Shown here: piece after piece, positions 45,059 to 55,845 of the stretch
How the letters are laid out: each line of letters opens with the position of its first letter
Numbering within the stretch: position 1 is the first letter of the stretch
Translations under genes and position numbers: made by a program
Origin: Azolla caroliniana
Lineage: Eukaryota > Polypodiophyta
NCBI GenBank assembly: GCA_043228905.1
Contig: JBHGNT010000012.1
Coordinates: forward strand, 11,780,001 to 11,844,000
Direction of reading: 5' to 3'
Length of the DNA: 64,000 nucleotides
Notes under the pieces: generated by a model
Told to the model about the DNA's origin: nothing
What the model saw: only the letters and a program-made list of their open reading frames with translations
Database searches by the model: none

Positions 45059-45400
45059 TGTCGAGGAAATCCTCACGTGTTTGCGAAATGAAGCGGGACC
45101 ACCGGGGTCCTAGACCAGAAGGATTCGATGTTTTTAACAGTGTAAGCGAGAAAGTATTGAAGATAGATAGATGGATGGATGAAGAGATAGAGAGAGATTG
45201 AGATAGAGATTGAACACTTAACTTTAGTTTTATGAGACAAGATGCATCACCATGAGGATAACTTAGATCTTTGATTAAAAGTTTCTTTTTTACTTACATC
45301 ACTTGCCTCCCTACACAAGGCCCACTATAGGCTTTTATAGGTCTCTCCATGCAAAAACCATGGGCTAAACCCACGGGCTAAAACCATGGGCTGAAACCAT
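45059..45400 (-). repeat. Element B 5' LTR (truncated)
   Basis: Starts tgtcgaggaaatcc beside the primer site and matches the left LTR up to accatggg, then continues as copia C4. Confidence 0.7.
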
Positions 45401-46113
45401 CTTGCCAATGGTGGGAGTTGTGTTATCGGGTCGACTGACCATGTCGGCCTCGTCCGAATTGGCCTATTTCCTCAACTAAATCATCTTCCCTCATCTGATT
45501 GGGTGTAGAGCATCTAACCATCTAGCACATTGCTCTTTGATCGGACGCGATTTTCTTCGACCAATAGTATCGATTGAAGGTCGAAAAAGGAGGAAGGATT
45601 CTCCCTTGCAAGAATGGTCAATCTAATTGAGCCGAATCATGGTGCTCAACCACCGAGGCAAATCTGGACCATTTCGTTGTCATCAATGCTGACGTTGATT
45701 GATCCAAGGGTGACGGGTAGCTCCGTGATCATCAAGGTGTAGTTGGTGACCGACATATCCCTTTGCTGAATATTGTTCAACTCATGTTGGAGTTGAAGCT
45801 TACGTGTGGCCGTGTTGGCTGCGAAACTCTTCTCGAGATTGCCCCAGGCTTCTTTTGGCATTTTTGCCTCTCGAATGTAGCCAAGCATGTGATCATGGAT
45901 GCATGATGCTAGGCAGTACAACACATTACTCGTTGCTTGCTCCCAAGCTGGATAGTCTGCATGTGTTGGGTTGGGTTGATTTTCTTGAGCTCCTTCGACA
46001 TAGGTCCAATAGCCTTGGTCGACAAGGTATTGCTACATCTTTTATTCCCAAGATGCAAAGTTTAATCTATCGAGTTTCTCAATAGGAAGAGCACTTCCCA
46101 TCTGAGTGTTCAT
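45401..46113 (-). pseudogene. Copia C4 gag
   Basis: ATG at 46113; same start as C1 gag (MNTQMGSALP). LYCLASCIHDHMLGYIREAK, MPKEAWGNLEKSFAANTATR, DNEMVQICLGG. Stops near 46035 and 45645. No LTR or primer site right of the ATG: C4 is truncated at its 5' end. Confidence 0.75.
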
Positions 46114-46980
46114 GTCGCATTTCATTATTGATAAATACGTGAGATGTCAAGAATTACCATTTTTGAACAAACTTTCAAGAATCTATCACGCATGCGCACA
46201 CGATTTTTAAAAACATCACTCAAAAAGGCAGTTAATATTTTTAAATTAAAAATCTAACCGATATTTTCTCAATTCATACTCAAATTTATCCTAATCTTCG
46301 ATAAGATGACGGAAATGCATCCAACTATAATTGTAATATGCTTCATTGTACATAATGTTAAATTCGAATCCAACTTAACAAATTTAGAAATACAATTTTG
46401 TTACTATATTTGTCTCTAAATCTTATAAAGATTGCTATGTTGATATTGTAAATAGGATTTTTGGATTAATTAGAAAAACTTTCACAAACGAATATCTCAC
46501 GATATAGGTCATGCATGCCCAAATACCAGTACGAACATTATATGCCAATCATACATGAACAACATGAATGTATTATCATGTGAGCAACGACGTTGACTTA
46601 ATATTATTGTGTTTACTCAAAATTAAATTACCAAGATTAAACACAACATAAATCATAGAATAAAGACTAAACCCAATTATATTAATCGAGAAACAATTAT
46701 AACCAACAATTATATTAATCGATAAGTTAAAATCATCTATTCAATGGAAATTATACTTAATCACATACTTTAGAAGTCAACCTTTGTAAACATATGATAG
46801 ACACATAAAGTTCGAGACAACAATCGGATAGATTAAAGAAATTATATTCAAACAAAAAGTTCTTATATTTCAAAACAATTTTTCAGTTACAAATACAAAG
46901 TATCATACAATTCAATCCATTAGGAGGTCTAGAGCAAGCTGCTCTCCAAGATCCGCTGATAGTTGTGTTGTATCCACTTG
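46114..46980. other. AT-rich noncoding flank
   Basis: Very AT-rich, no reading frame or repeat motif seen. Presumably the 3' flank of methyltransferase copy 2, as 1-841 is for copy 1; I see no clear sequence match between the two flanks. Confidence 0.45.
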
Positions 46981-48665
46981 TTATGTCTGCTTAGTTGAAC
47001 CTTGTGTTTGTTCAGACTCTAGTACATCTTCAAGGTCGACAAGGTTCCCTCCTTCTTCGTCTATAGGTTCAATCAGTTCTCTGGAGGTCAATTGAAACAT
47101 CTCAGTTTCAGTTATATGCTTTGCCCCAATCTCCTGGTCTTGGTCGAGACAATCCCAGATACCTTGGATCCTCATTTTGATAAAGTATACTTGGGAGAGG
47201 TCCTTCTCCAAGGCGACGCAGTTCCTAAACAATTTGAGAGTGCACGCAATCGTTGTTCCTGAATACACAATCATACACGTAGAAGTAAGAAAACAAAGAC
47301 GAGAAATTCTAATTTATTTTAAGATAGATTGATCACACTTATGAGAGTACCTGGTCAAGAGAATAAATCGGGCACCCAATCACCAAGGTTGGAGAACAGC
47401 TCGACCAATCGATTAATTAATCATTGGGGCTTTTGATAAGAGTTTACTAGACACTTGTCGCCAGAAACATGGCACAATTTCTTCGTTACTGCTAGGCACA
47501 TGATATAATTGACGATGTTCCACTCATTCACATGTGCCCGAGCCTTCTTCTTAGAAATTGCATCGTAGTACCCCACACACATATGCTCCACAATGCTCAC
47601 CATTTGATCGCTCGAGGTACGAGTTATGTTCGTTTTAACCCTATTTGTAATGGAATGGAAACAAGTCAATATCTATGTAGTAAGTACAATAGAAACCATA
47701 TATTAAATATATCACAACTTAATGTGTTCGGTGGCATGGCATCTCAACTTTTGTGCAATAGTGACCGATAAAGCCTGACCCATACTATGAAATATTACTA
47801 TTTGTCATAATGGAGCTAGGGTCAACTCTGCAAAGTCTTTCACCATCTTTTCTATTTGCGGATATTTATGTGGTACATCGTTGTATGTTGACCCTGTTAT
47901 TCGAAACCCATATGGTATGTCCGCGACGAGCAATGTATAAATTAAATGCCTCTTGGGTAATATGTCAAGCATATTACCCACATCACCATTATCTACACTA
48001 TGATACAATTGTCAGAAAGGATCAGCCTTGTGCAAAAAACATTTTACTGTGTTCGAGTCTTCGGGCACCTCTAGCTCTTTTCCTTTCGTCGTTCGCTTTT
48101 TGTACTTGGCTCGTTCCAAATGGGTGATGAATGCACTTGGAATGCCTTCTTACTGTCACCCACTTTTTTTGAGCGAGGTGGTTTCTGCAATTATAAGCTT
48201 TATAAGAAAATGTGCATTATCTTAATATCAACTATAGACGATATAAACACACTTACCCATTCTCTAAATACCATGAAAAATTCTTCAAGAGCTTGTTACG
48301 ATGATGTTTTTGGGCACGACTGCTCCACCTCTTCTCACGTAGGCAGGGACAGTTGTTTCATCATTAGCTCTTGTATCTTCATATAAACCTTATGGCTAAG
48401 AAACATTACACGTTAAGTTTAGAATAAAGAGCAAATTAACAAAGCAATCCAATGAAAAACAATCATCACATAGAATACTCACTTTTGAAACTCTGTGACC
48501 ATTTCATCTAAGCTAAACTCCTTGGCGGCCACTCTTGATAAAACATATATTAATAATCTGTCATCTTTTATCCCTTGCAATAACCGCCAAGGAAGTAGCT
48601 TCATGTCACCAGCTAATTCTTCTATGACTAAGTCACTTTTACGTGACTTAGCGTCGTGTGCAATC
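46981..48665 (-). pseudogene. ParB-methyltransferase gene, copy 2, 5'-truncated and decayed
   Basis: Inferred exons: about 48665-48483, 48395-48257, 48184-~47725, 47640-47351, 47258-46981. Donors and acceptors fall at the same codon positions and phases as in copy 1 wherever both are readable. Motif IV: LVADIPYGFRITGSTYNDVP; then KMVKDFAELTLAPL, stop, QIVIFHSMGQ. Exon 4 has NSYQKPQ and GDWVPDLFS; the GTG of motif I is replaced by stop-Pro-Gly. Exon 5 has TIACTLKLFRNCVALEKD and a long acidic tail to TAA 46981. Roughly 60 percent similar to copy 1 over motif IV. The ParB half is missing: the sequence runs directly into chromovirus 2 at about 48665. Confidence 0.7.
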
Positions 48666-50708
48666 GTGTTGGTCCCAAGATTACTTGCTTTTGATTATCA
48701 AATGTTGCGTCACCAGGACGAGGTGCAAGATATGAACGCCGTGATAGTGCATCTGCTTTTCCTTGCTGCTTCCCCGGTCGATATGTGATTTTGAAGTCGA
48801 AACGCGTGAGGAATTGCGCCCACCGAGCTTGCCGTTGATTTAGTACGCAAGCGTTCTGAAAATAAGCAAGATTTTTATGATCGCTAAAGACAATGACCTG
48901 ATGTGGAGAGCCCTCTAAGAAATGCCACCATTGTACAAATGAATCCACGATGGCTAATAACTCCTTGTCATGTATTTCGTAGTTGATTTCTGCGACATCG
49001 AATTTGCGCGAATGGAAAGCCACCGGATGCAACTCTTCTTTATCGCCTTGTTGAGAAAGGATGCTACCGAGGGCGAAATCTGATGCGTCGGCCTCCATGA
49101 TGAATGGTTTGCTTGTATCCACATGAGCTAGAATCGGTGCTGATGTAAAGGCTTTCTTAAGATGCCGAAAAGCCATATCTGCTTCGATGGACCAAAGAAA
49201 TGCTTGGCCCTTCTTCGTAAGTTGTGTGAGAGGTAAAATAATCTTCGAGTAATCCTGTATAAACTTACGGTAGAAGTTAGCAAAACCTAGAAAACATTGT
49301 ACATCTCGTACCGACCGTGGAATTTGCCATTCTAGTACAGTTTGGATTTTAGTTGGATCCATGGCGATGCCCTTTGAGGAGATGACGTAGCCTAGAAATT
49401 CCACTTGCTTGCAGTCAAAGCTACATTTTTCTAGCTTGGCATAAAGACCATTCTCGCGGAGTCGCTTTAGTACTAATAGTACATGAGAATCGTGCTCTTC
49501 TTGGGTCTTCGAATAAATCAACAAATCATCCAGATAAATGATCAAACAGATATCCAAGAGGTCTCTGAATATATCATTTGCCATGTGTTGGAAGACTGCG
49601 GTGCGGGTGCATTGGTTAGGCCAAATGGCATAACAGTATACTCGAAATGCCCATACCGCGTGCGAAAAGCGGTCTTCCACTCATCTCCCGGTCGGATCCG
49701 CACGAGATTATACGCTCCTCGTAGGTCGATTTTAGTAAAAAACTTGGCACCATTAACTCGCTCTAAAAGACTTGATATAAGAGGAAGTGCATACCTATTC
49801 CGGATGGTGACTTTATTCAATCCGCGGTAATCAACGACAAGACGAAGTGAGCCATCTTTCTTCTTGACAAAGAAGATGGGTGCACCGGCCGGAGATTTCG
49901 AATGACGGATGAACCCGCTTGCCAAGTTCTCCTCTATGTAGGCTCGAAGGACTTCTAACTCGGTGGGTGACAAGTTGTAAATTGGTCCCCATGGTGGCTC
50001 AGTTCCTGGTTGTAAATCGATGGGACAGTCATAGGGATGGTGATGAGGAAGGGTACCGGCTTTTACCTTGTCAAATACATCGGCATAAGGATGATATTTT
50101 GCCGGAAGTTGTACTGAGGAGTCCTTCTTAATAGTGCTGGAAGGATGTACTGATATGGCAAATAGGATCATTGCCTCCTTGGGTCCTTCTTCGCGTAGTT
50201 GATGGAGTGAAATGGTCGAAACTCGGTGAGTTGATTCTTGGGGTGGTCGATATCGGACTTCTCTTGTTCTCCAATCTATGGCTGGATTATGTAATTCAAG
50301 CCAAGGTAATCCTAGGACAATGGGATGCTCTGGACTACTAATTATATTAAATGATATTATACACACAAAACTACCTAGGACAACTTGAATGGGTTCTGAT
50401 TCTTCTACAATATTCCCGGAAGCAATGGGACGACCATCAATGACCACTACAGATGCGGGACAAGGAAGTTTTCTTAAGGATATCTCAGAAGCTTGGGCAA
50501 AATTTCGATCCATGAAACAAGAATTAGCTCCGGAATCTAAAAGTGCTAGGACGGGTACTGGGGGAGTACTTTTAGTACTAACAATGACTTGGACTAGGAA
50601 CACCTCGCTAACTTGCTTGGAAGGAATGGAACCACTAATGGGCTGTACAGATCTAGGGCTGCTGTCCAACCAAATGGCTCCTATTTTGGCTGGACTCAAT
50701 CGTTTAAC
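48666..50708 (-). pseudogene. Chromovirus 2 pol (protease, RT, RNase H)
   Basis: Enters by -1 slip at 50702-50708. Protease [123 protein letters not shown]. RNase H: FIMEADASDFALGSILSQQG, ELLAIVDSFVQWWHFLEG, KITYRPGKQQGKADALSRR. A single small duplication (gcggtgcgggtgc, about 49600) breaks the frame in RT. After FDNQKQVILG the sequence leaves the element. Confidence 0.9.
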
Positions 50709-51853
50709 TCTTCATCTAATTGACTAAGGATTTCAAATTTATTTGAGATACTTGGGCTATTAGTACTATGAATACTATCTGACACTCTATTAGTACTATT
50801 AATACTATCAAACACTCCGAAGGGAAGAATTGACTCGGGTTTAGTATAGGCGACGATTTGATTTACCTGTCTTCTTGGCCTAGGGGGACAATTGATGGCG
50901 ATATGTCCTGGTCCACCGCAATAAAGACATAATCGATTGGCACGTCGTCGTTGCTTTTCTTCTTCCGATAACGGGCCACGTCGACGCATGGTATCGATCT
51001 CCATCGGTGTCGAAGTATTTGCTTGGGGTATGTCTCGTGCAAACGGTTTAGCCGCGACTGCGGCGTAAGTGGGCTCTGGCCTAGAGCGTGGTATTTGTAA
51101 TTGACGTTCTGAACGCCGTTCGAAAAGGCGGTTGTCACATCGAACTGCTCGACTGATTGCCTCCGTAAGAGACTTTGGTTCTTTGGGGAAGGTTAGAAGT
51201 AGATCTTTGACATCGTTTCGCAAGCCATAGCGAAACTGCTCCATTAGTGCTTGATCATCCCAGGGTATATCTGAAGCAAGTAGGCGGAAATCCGCCGCGT
51301 AAGCAAAGGCTGGACGATCGCCTTGACGCAATCGCCGGATCTTGTTGATCGTCGTCCTGATGCTGTCGGTGTCTCCAAAGCAGGCTTTAAACTCACCAAT
51401 AAAATCTTCAAAGTTATTAAGCAAGGGCGATTGTTTTTCTAGAAGCGGAGCGAACCATGCCAAGGCTGAGCCGCTAAGTAGCGTGCCTATTAGGCCGACT
51501 CGAGATGCATCAGTGGGATATCGGGAAGGATGCATCTGGATGACTAAGCGTACTTGATTAAGGAAACCCCGGAATTGCGAACGCGTTCCATCAAATTTCA
51601 CAGGAAGTCCAATCTTGGGCTCTTTATGAAATCCTTGGGGATTGGATCCTTGTTGTTGCAACGCTGCTTCGAGTTGTTGTACCCGTAACGCTAACTCCCC
51701 ATGTTGTTGTTGCGTTTGTTGTTTTTCTAGAGCGATTTGTTGCAGATCCCCTATCAGCCGTTGGTTTTCTTGTTCCAAGGCAACAAACTTTTCTTTTAGG
51801 CACTGTAGCTCGGAGAAAACGGATTGGTATTCTTGGGCGCTAACAGTAGCCAT
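50696..51853 (-). CDS. Chromovirus 2 gag, open
   Basis: 385 codons, [20 protein letters not shown] start. Residues ~10-75 form a Gln-rich coiled coil; the capsid-like core has [38 protein letters not shown] and [20 protein letters not shown]; basic linker [17 protein letters not shown]; zinc knuckle [14 protein letters not shown] (CX2CX4HX4C); stop TGA at 50698-50696, two codons past the slip site. It packages the element RNA. The only full-length gag of this family in the window. Confidence 0.88.
   Translation of the reverse strand: MATVSAQEYQSVFSELQCLKEKFVALEQENQRLIGDLQQIALEKQQTQQQHGELALRVQQLEAALQQQGSNPQGFHKEPKIGLPVKFDGTRSQFRGFLNQVRLVIQMHPSRYPTDASRVGLIGTLLSGSALAWFAPLLEKQSPLLNNFEDFIGEFKACFGDTDSIRTTINKIRRLRQGDRPAFAYAADFRLLASDIPWDDQALMEQFRYGLRNDVKDLLLTFPKEPKSLTEAISRAVRCDNRLFERRSERQLQIPRSRPEPTYAAVAAKPFARDIPQANTSTPMEIDTMRRRGPLSEEEKQRRRANRLCLYCGGPGHIAINCPPRPRRQVNQIVAYTKPESILPFGVFDSINSTNRVSDSIHSTNSPSISNKFEILSQLDEELND
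50702..50708 (-). promoter_or_regulatory. Putative -1 frameshift heptamer GTTAAAC (gag-pol)
   Basis: Gag frame G TTA AAC GAT TGA; the -1 frame continues GTT AAA CGA TTG AGT into the pol ORF, which is closed by a TGA a few codons upstream. Phase and position equal those at 33873-33879. Confidence 0.65.
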
Positions 51854-51908
51854 AGTATAGGGAAAAGGGTAGGAGGATGAGGGAGAGTGACAAGTAGGCT
51901 AGAGAAGA

Positions 51909-52166
51909 AAATTGGTTCAAACTGTCAGGAATAGTACTAAAACAGAGATGGAATTAGTACTAAGAAGAGTAGTACTATTAGTACTAAGGGGACGGGACTG
52001 CGTAAGATTCCCGAGAAAGAGGAAGTGAGAAGAGGAGAGAGAGAGAGAAATAGGATGATGACAACAGCTCTTATATTATATGAAAGATAAGTACAATCGA
52101 CTAAGAGGCTTAAGACTGGTGTTGAACCAATTTGGTTCAAAACAATGCCTTGTGCCTCCTTTTATA
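51909..52166 (-). promoter_or_regulatory. Chromovirus 2 TATA box, RNA start and self-complementary primer site
   Basis: Minus strand: TATAAAA (52166-52160); AAATTGGTTCAA (52133-52122) 33 nt later; primer site TTGAACCAATTT (51920-51909) just after the LTR end. Twelve nt are complementary. The one base that differs from chromovirus 1 is compensated in the partner. Confidence 0.65.
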
Positions 52167-52349
52167 GTGTTTTTTAGGAATAATCCTGAAACTTCTAGAA
52201 TGTTCCAGAGAGATCTGGAATATACATCAGTTTTCTATGATAAAGTATAAATGAAAATAATATCCTACAAAATACAATTCATTGTCATGATGGTAAGAGC
52301 TCGACTCATGTAGCATAAGGTCATGGGTTCGAGTCTTGCCATCATGACA
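51923..52349 (-). repeat. Chromovirus 2 5' LTR
   Basis: 427 bp, tgtcaggaatag...atcatgaca. Its last 67 bp (52283-52349, plus strand) form a tRNA-like unit: 11-bp terminal stem tgtcatgatgg/ccatcatgaca, A-box-like tggtaagagctcg and B-box ggttcgagtc. Confidence 0.85.
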
Positions 52350-52593
52350 ACTACCCCCCCCCCCCGGATATGCCTATGTACCTAATTCCCTATTATATAC
52401 ATTAAAGGGCGCGCACGCGTGAAGAGCCGGTTCACGCGCGTTATGCACCGATTGCGCTAAGGGACGGTTTTCTTCACGACATCCGCCCCCACCTAACCGC
52501 ACATCCACCGGTATGCGCCAAAATTGTGCTCTGGTTGGAGAAAACCGGTCCGAGTTCCGGTTCTTCATCCATCGGTTCGTCCTCCGTTTCGGA

Positions 52594-53240
52594 CTATTCG
52601 TCGTCACTGTCCAGGCCTCTTAGATCCGGTTCGCCGTCGTGGCACTTCTTGAACGCTTTGATCCGCTTCCCCGCCACCGGTATCGCCATCCTCGTACCGT
52701 CGAGTTCCGCCAGGTGATACGTCCCGTTGTCATTGGCGCTCGTTACCACGTAAGGCCCGAACCACCGCTTCGCAAACTTCCGTGTTGCTCGATGCTGGTT
52801 GTCGAGGCTGCTGTCGTAGACTAGCACCCAGTCGCCTTCCTCGATTTTCTTCGGTCGGAGCCGGTGCGTTCGGTCGAACCGGGCTTTGTTCTTCATCCTC
52901 GCCGTCTGAAGTCTCTCCGCCGCTCATTCCACGTCCTCTGGCCTCCGCTCGAGCTGCCGTATACGCGCCGCTAGCAGTTCTTCCCGACTCATCTCATCTC
53001 TCCAGTCTACTGTCGCCCAAGAGGAGATCGTCCGTTCCATCGGCATGATCGGCTTCTGTCCGAACATGAACTCTGACGGCATGAACCCGGTTACCGAACT
53101 GTGCGTTGTCCGGTCCGCCCACAAGGCATAGGGTAATAGTCGTGGCTAGTTCCCGACCTGTCCTTCGCATGCCCGGACTAACGCTTTGATGATCGGTCTG
53201 TGTCCGTGCTCCACCTTCCCGTTTGCCTCCGGATTGTCCG
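52594..53240 (-). pseudogene. Element D integrase C-terminal part
   Basis: Minus frames: ADNPEANGKVEHGHRPIIKA (near 53230), WADRTTHSSVTGFMPSEFMF, then a GPY/F-type domain (FAKRWFGPYVVTSANDNGTY, LAELDGTRMAIPVAGKRIKA). It joins the protease-RT linker directly near 53260, so about 2 kb of pol is gone. Confidence 0.75.
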
Positions 53241-53259
53241 CTGTGGTGAGCGAGAGCTT

Positions 53260-54163
53260 GACCCCTTACCTTCCGGTCCACAGTCTTGTACCTTCGTGTT
53301 AACCCGTGCTGTCCGATCCGATTCGAGCCCTCGACTGAAGTCCGCGATGACTTCGTACATCTCTTCTGAACAAACCGGTATCGTCCGGTCCTCTTTAAGG
53401 CCCTCTCCGACCACCTCTCGCAGTATTCCCAAGGTATCGTCGAAGGAGACCGCCTCCACGGCTCCGTTGATTTCCTCGCTGGGCCCGAGAACTCCGCACG
53501 CCCGAAGTCGCTCTTCCGCCCTTGTCTTTTCTCGGCCAACGACGCCGACTATCGTACACCCTCCGTTGTCAGAGAAACAAAACTTCCTACTTATGGTACA
53601 AGGTTTCTTCGGTTTCGCCTCTATCGTACATTTGTGGGGTTTTCCCGAAGTGTCCGGACTGTCGCGGCCCCACGCCTTGACAACCCTCTTTAAAAATCCT
53701 CTTGGTTCTCGCCACCGAGGGACTCGCGGTTTCGCTCGTGGTTCGGTCGCACCGTCAGGAACTGGACCGAATGACGCCCGTCCTGACTCTTGACCCTCGC
53801 GTAAGCCGACCCGTTGTCCAGCACCTTGGTCTCCATCCGCGCTGCCGTAATGTACGGTTCTCCCAGTATGACCGGGTGCGAGGACGTCTCCTGCACAAAG
53901 AAGTGCTGGTCTATCTCGACGTCGCCGATCTTGACTCACACGTTTGGGCAGGCCCCGTGTAGTTCCTCGGTGGCGCGCGTCGCCGCCCGTATCTTCCACC
54001 CATGCTTGGTGTTGATCGACCATTTCCCCTTCATGTAGAAGTCCATGGACATCAGGTTTATTTCCGAACCGTGGTCCACCAGCGCCACCACCGGTTCTTG
54101 AACATCTCCGATCTTCACCGGGGTTTCCGTGGTCGCTCGGGCCCAGTGTCGCTCTCTGCCCAC
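53260..54163 (-). pseudogene. Element D aspartic protease and linker
   Basis: EPVVALVDHGSEINLMSMDF (DHG at the DTG position, as in element F), KIGDVEIDQHFFVQE, HPVILGEPYITAARMETKVL. A linker of about 150 residues with SFDDTLGILREVV and EEMYEVIADFSRG follows. Shifts lie near 53940 and 53690. Confidence 0.7.
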
Positions 54164-55800
54164 TCGTCTTCCATCGCCATGTCCTCCATGTGCGTCGTCC
54201 GCACCTCCACCGGCCTTTCCGGTTCTGCCTCCGTCAACAGCCTCTTCCTCTTCACCAAGTCTACGATGGAGTCATGGAACTCCTTGGCGATTCCGAGCAC
54301 CTCCCGCAACGACAGTTCCACCTTGCTGTCGAGGATTCGTTCTTCCAGGACCTTTCGTAGGTCCGTGGTCCTTTCGATCTCCATGCCCAACCGGTATCTG
54401 CCCTTCTTGTGGTTATCCCGGGCACTGGTCTCATCGGCCTCGTTCTGTTTCGGCCTGAATCGGGTTTCGTATCTCTGTGAGGGTCCGGCCCCTCCGGTTT
54501 TACCTACTCGTTTGTCTTCAACCAGAGCCTCGTAGTTCTGGCAAGCTGCTTCAACGAAACCCGTCTTTTCTTTGACCGGGTCACTCCACCCGGTTACATC
54601 CTGGACCCGCCTCTCCGCGCGGTTCGCCTCGTCTTTCTTTAGTCGGGCACCGGCGAGGCCTTCCAGCACCGTCGGCCAGAACCGGGCTTTGCTCTCCTTC
54701 CGGGCCTCGCTGCCCCCGACCCGAATGCCGGCTGACGCTGAGTAGTGGACGGTCTCCCCGTGCCAGGCCGCCGCCTCTTCCATCAGCCTTTTCATTCCTC
54801 CTCGCCCGTCGTTTCGGTTCAGGGCCCTCCGGGTATCGCTAGCGTGCACCCGACCTTCCCACAGGTACACTACCCGGCTTCTCAAAGCCTCCGCAAAGTC
54901 CCCGCAGTCTTTCCGGATGTGGCTGACCTCGTCGCACCACATGCACCTATTTCCTGCTGTAGGCCGTCGGTCACGAGCCTGTTTGCCACCTTCCCTCCGA
55001 GCCTGGGCGATCTGGAGATCCTTTACCGCCCGTGTCAATTCCTCCAAAGTTGTTCCCCTGGACGAGCCTCTGACCACACCGGTCGAAGCCGAACCGGTTC
55101 CGAGCCACTCCCGGGTCTCTTCCTGTCGCGCCGGCGATATCGGTTCGAGCTTCCTTGCTGCGACAGGACCCGCCCCGATCGCCCCTGTATCAGCCCACTC
55201 CCACCGCTTGTCAAAACGGCCGCAGACTCTTTTTACCGCGGCCCAGTCGGCCGTCAGCCCGTCTTCGGTTTCCAATAAGGAGCCCACTTGCTCCCGATCC
55301 CGTGCGTCAACCGATTTGACAAACAGTAGGACACGACTTGTGTCCAGAATGGTCCGATCGAGCGCCGAAAGGCGCGCAAAGCGATCCTCAAACTCCCGGA
55401 GGAGTGCCGACGCATTTCTTCCTTTGTCAGGGGACTCCACCCACTCCATGAAGCTCCGCTTCGAAAGTCGAAGCGCGTCGTCCAGCCCGTATTTCTCCAG
55501 GAGCCGTCCTTCAAACTCCTCCCAGGTTCGGCTTTCCGCCCGGACCTCGAGCACCTCCGCATGGATGCCCGGCATTGCCACTCGAGGGAATCCGACAAGA
55601 CGCCTCTCTTCCGGAATATCCCTCATCAACATCTCCGCCCGGTAGGACGCCAAATAACTCGTGGCATCCTTTCCACTGAACCGGCCGATCATACCGACGA
55701 TCGCCTCAATAGCCCTGTCAAGGGCGCCGGTGCCCTCGCGCGCGCTCACTATCCGGTCCACGGCCGAAGCCATGGCCTCTGCAAGATCCGACCCCCTCAT
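54115..55800 (-). CDS. Element D gag, open
   Basis: 561 codons. RFSGKDATSYLASYRAEMLM, RTWEEFEGRLLEKYGLDDAL, LLFVKSVDARDREQVGSLLE and WAAVKRVCGRFDKRWEW form the capsid-like core. Zinc knuckle CMWCDEVSHIRKDC near residue 287. A long basic/acidic C-terminal part leads into the protease. The best template for the gag of A, B and F. GC-rich compared with its surroundings. Starts ATG at 55800, shortly after the primer site. Confidence 0.8.
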   Translation of the reverse strand: MRGSDLAEAMASAVDRIVSAREGTGALDRAIEAIVGMIGRFSGKDATSYLASYRAEMLMRDIPEERRLVGFPRVAMPGIHAEVLEVRAESRTWEEFEGRLLEKYGLDDALRLSKRSFMEWVESPDKGRNASALLREFEDRFARLSALDRTILDTSRVLLFVKSVDARDREQVGSLLETEDGLTADWAAVKRVCGRFDKRWEWADTGAIGAGPVAARKLEPISPARQEETREWLGTGSASTGVVRGSSRGTTLEELTRAVKDLQIAQARREGGKQARDRRPTAGNRCMWCDEVSHIRKDCGDFAEALRSRVVYLWEGRVHASDTRRALNRNDGRGGMKRLMEEAAAWHGETVHYSASAGIRVGGSEARKESKARFWPTVLEGLAGARLKKDEANRAERRVQDVTGWSDPVKEKTGFVEAACQNYEALVEDKRVGKTGGAGPSQRYETRFRPKQNEADETSARDNHKKGRYRLGMEIERTTDLRKVLEERILDSKVELSLREVLGIAKEFHDSIVDLVKRKRLLTEAEPERPVEVRTTHMEDMAMEDEWAESDTGPERPRKPR

Positions 55801-55845
55801 CTTCTGCTCCTCTGCCGCCTTGTTTCATGTCTGGTTCACCAAAGA

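Larger units (their letters stand above)
41709..45400 (-). mobile_element. Gag-only LTR element B
   Basis: Related to A: primer site TTGGTGAACCCGACGTGAAG (45052-45033), purine tract TGGTGGGGGTGGA (about 42359-42347), LTR ends cttcacgaga and tgtcgagg. The left LTR (41709-42346) lacks its last ~85 bp and the right LTR (45059-45400) lacks its distal half, so both outer ends are missing and no TSD is visible. It sits in copia C4 between gag and integrase pieces. The interior has gag and PETWAV-type repeats only. Confidence 0.75.
48666..52349 (-). mobile_element. Chromovirus 2, 3'-truncated
   Basis: Keeps the 5' LTR (51923-52349), gag and pol through RNase H; integrase, chromodomain and 3' LTR are gone. 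It was inserted into the left LTR of element D: actac at 52350-52354 matches the undisturbed right LTR of D (tctaactaccccc), but the left duplicate is lost. Best-preserved chromovirus of the window. Confidence 0.88.

Noticed and set aside
50696-51853. Host gene with a CCHC zinc finger
   Set aside because: Position after LTR and primer site, capsid-like core and overlap with pol show it is chromovirus gag.
52283-52349. A true tRNA gene
   Set aside because: Terminal stem is 11 bp, T-arm pairing is poor, and the unit is part of every chromovirus LTR end; tRNA-like only.
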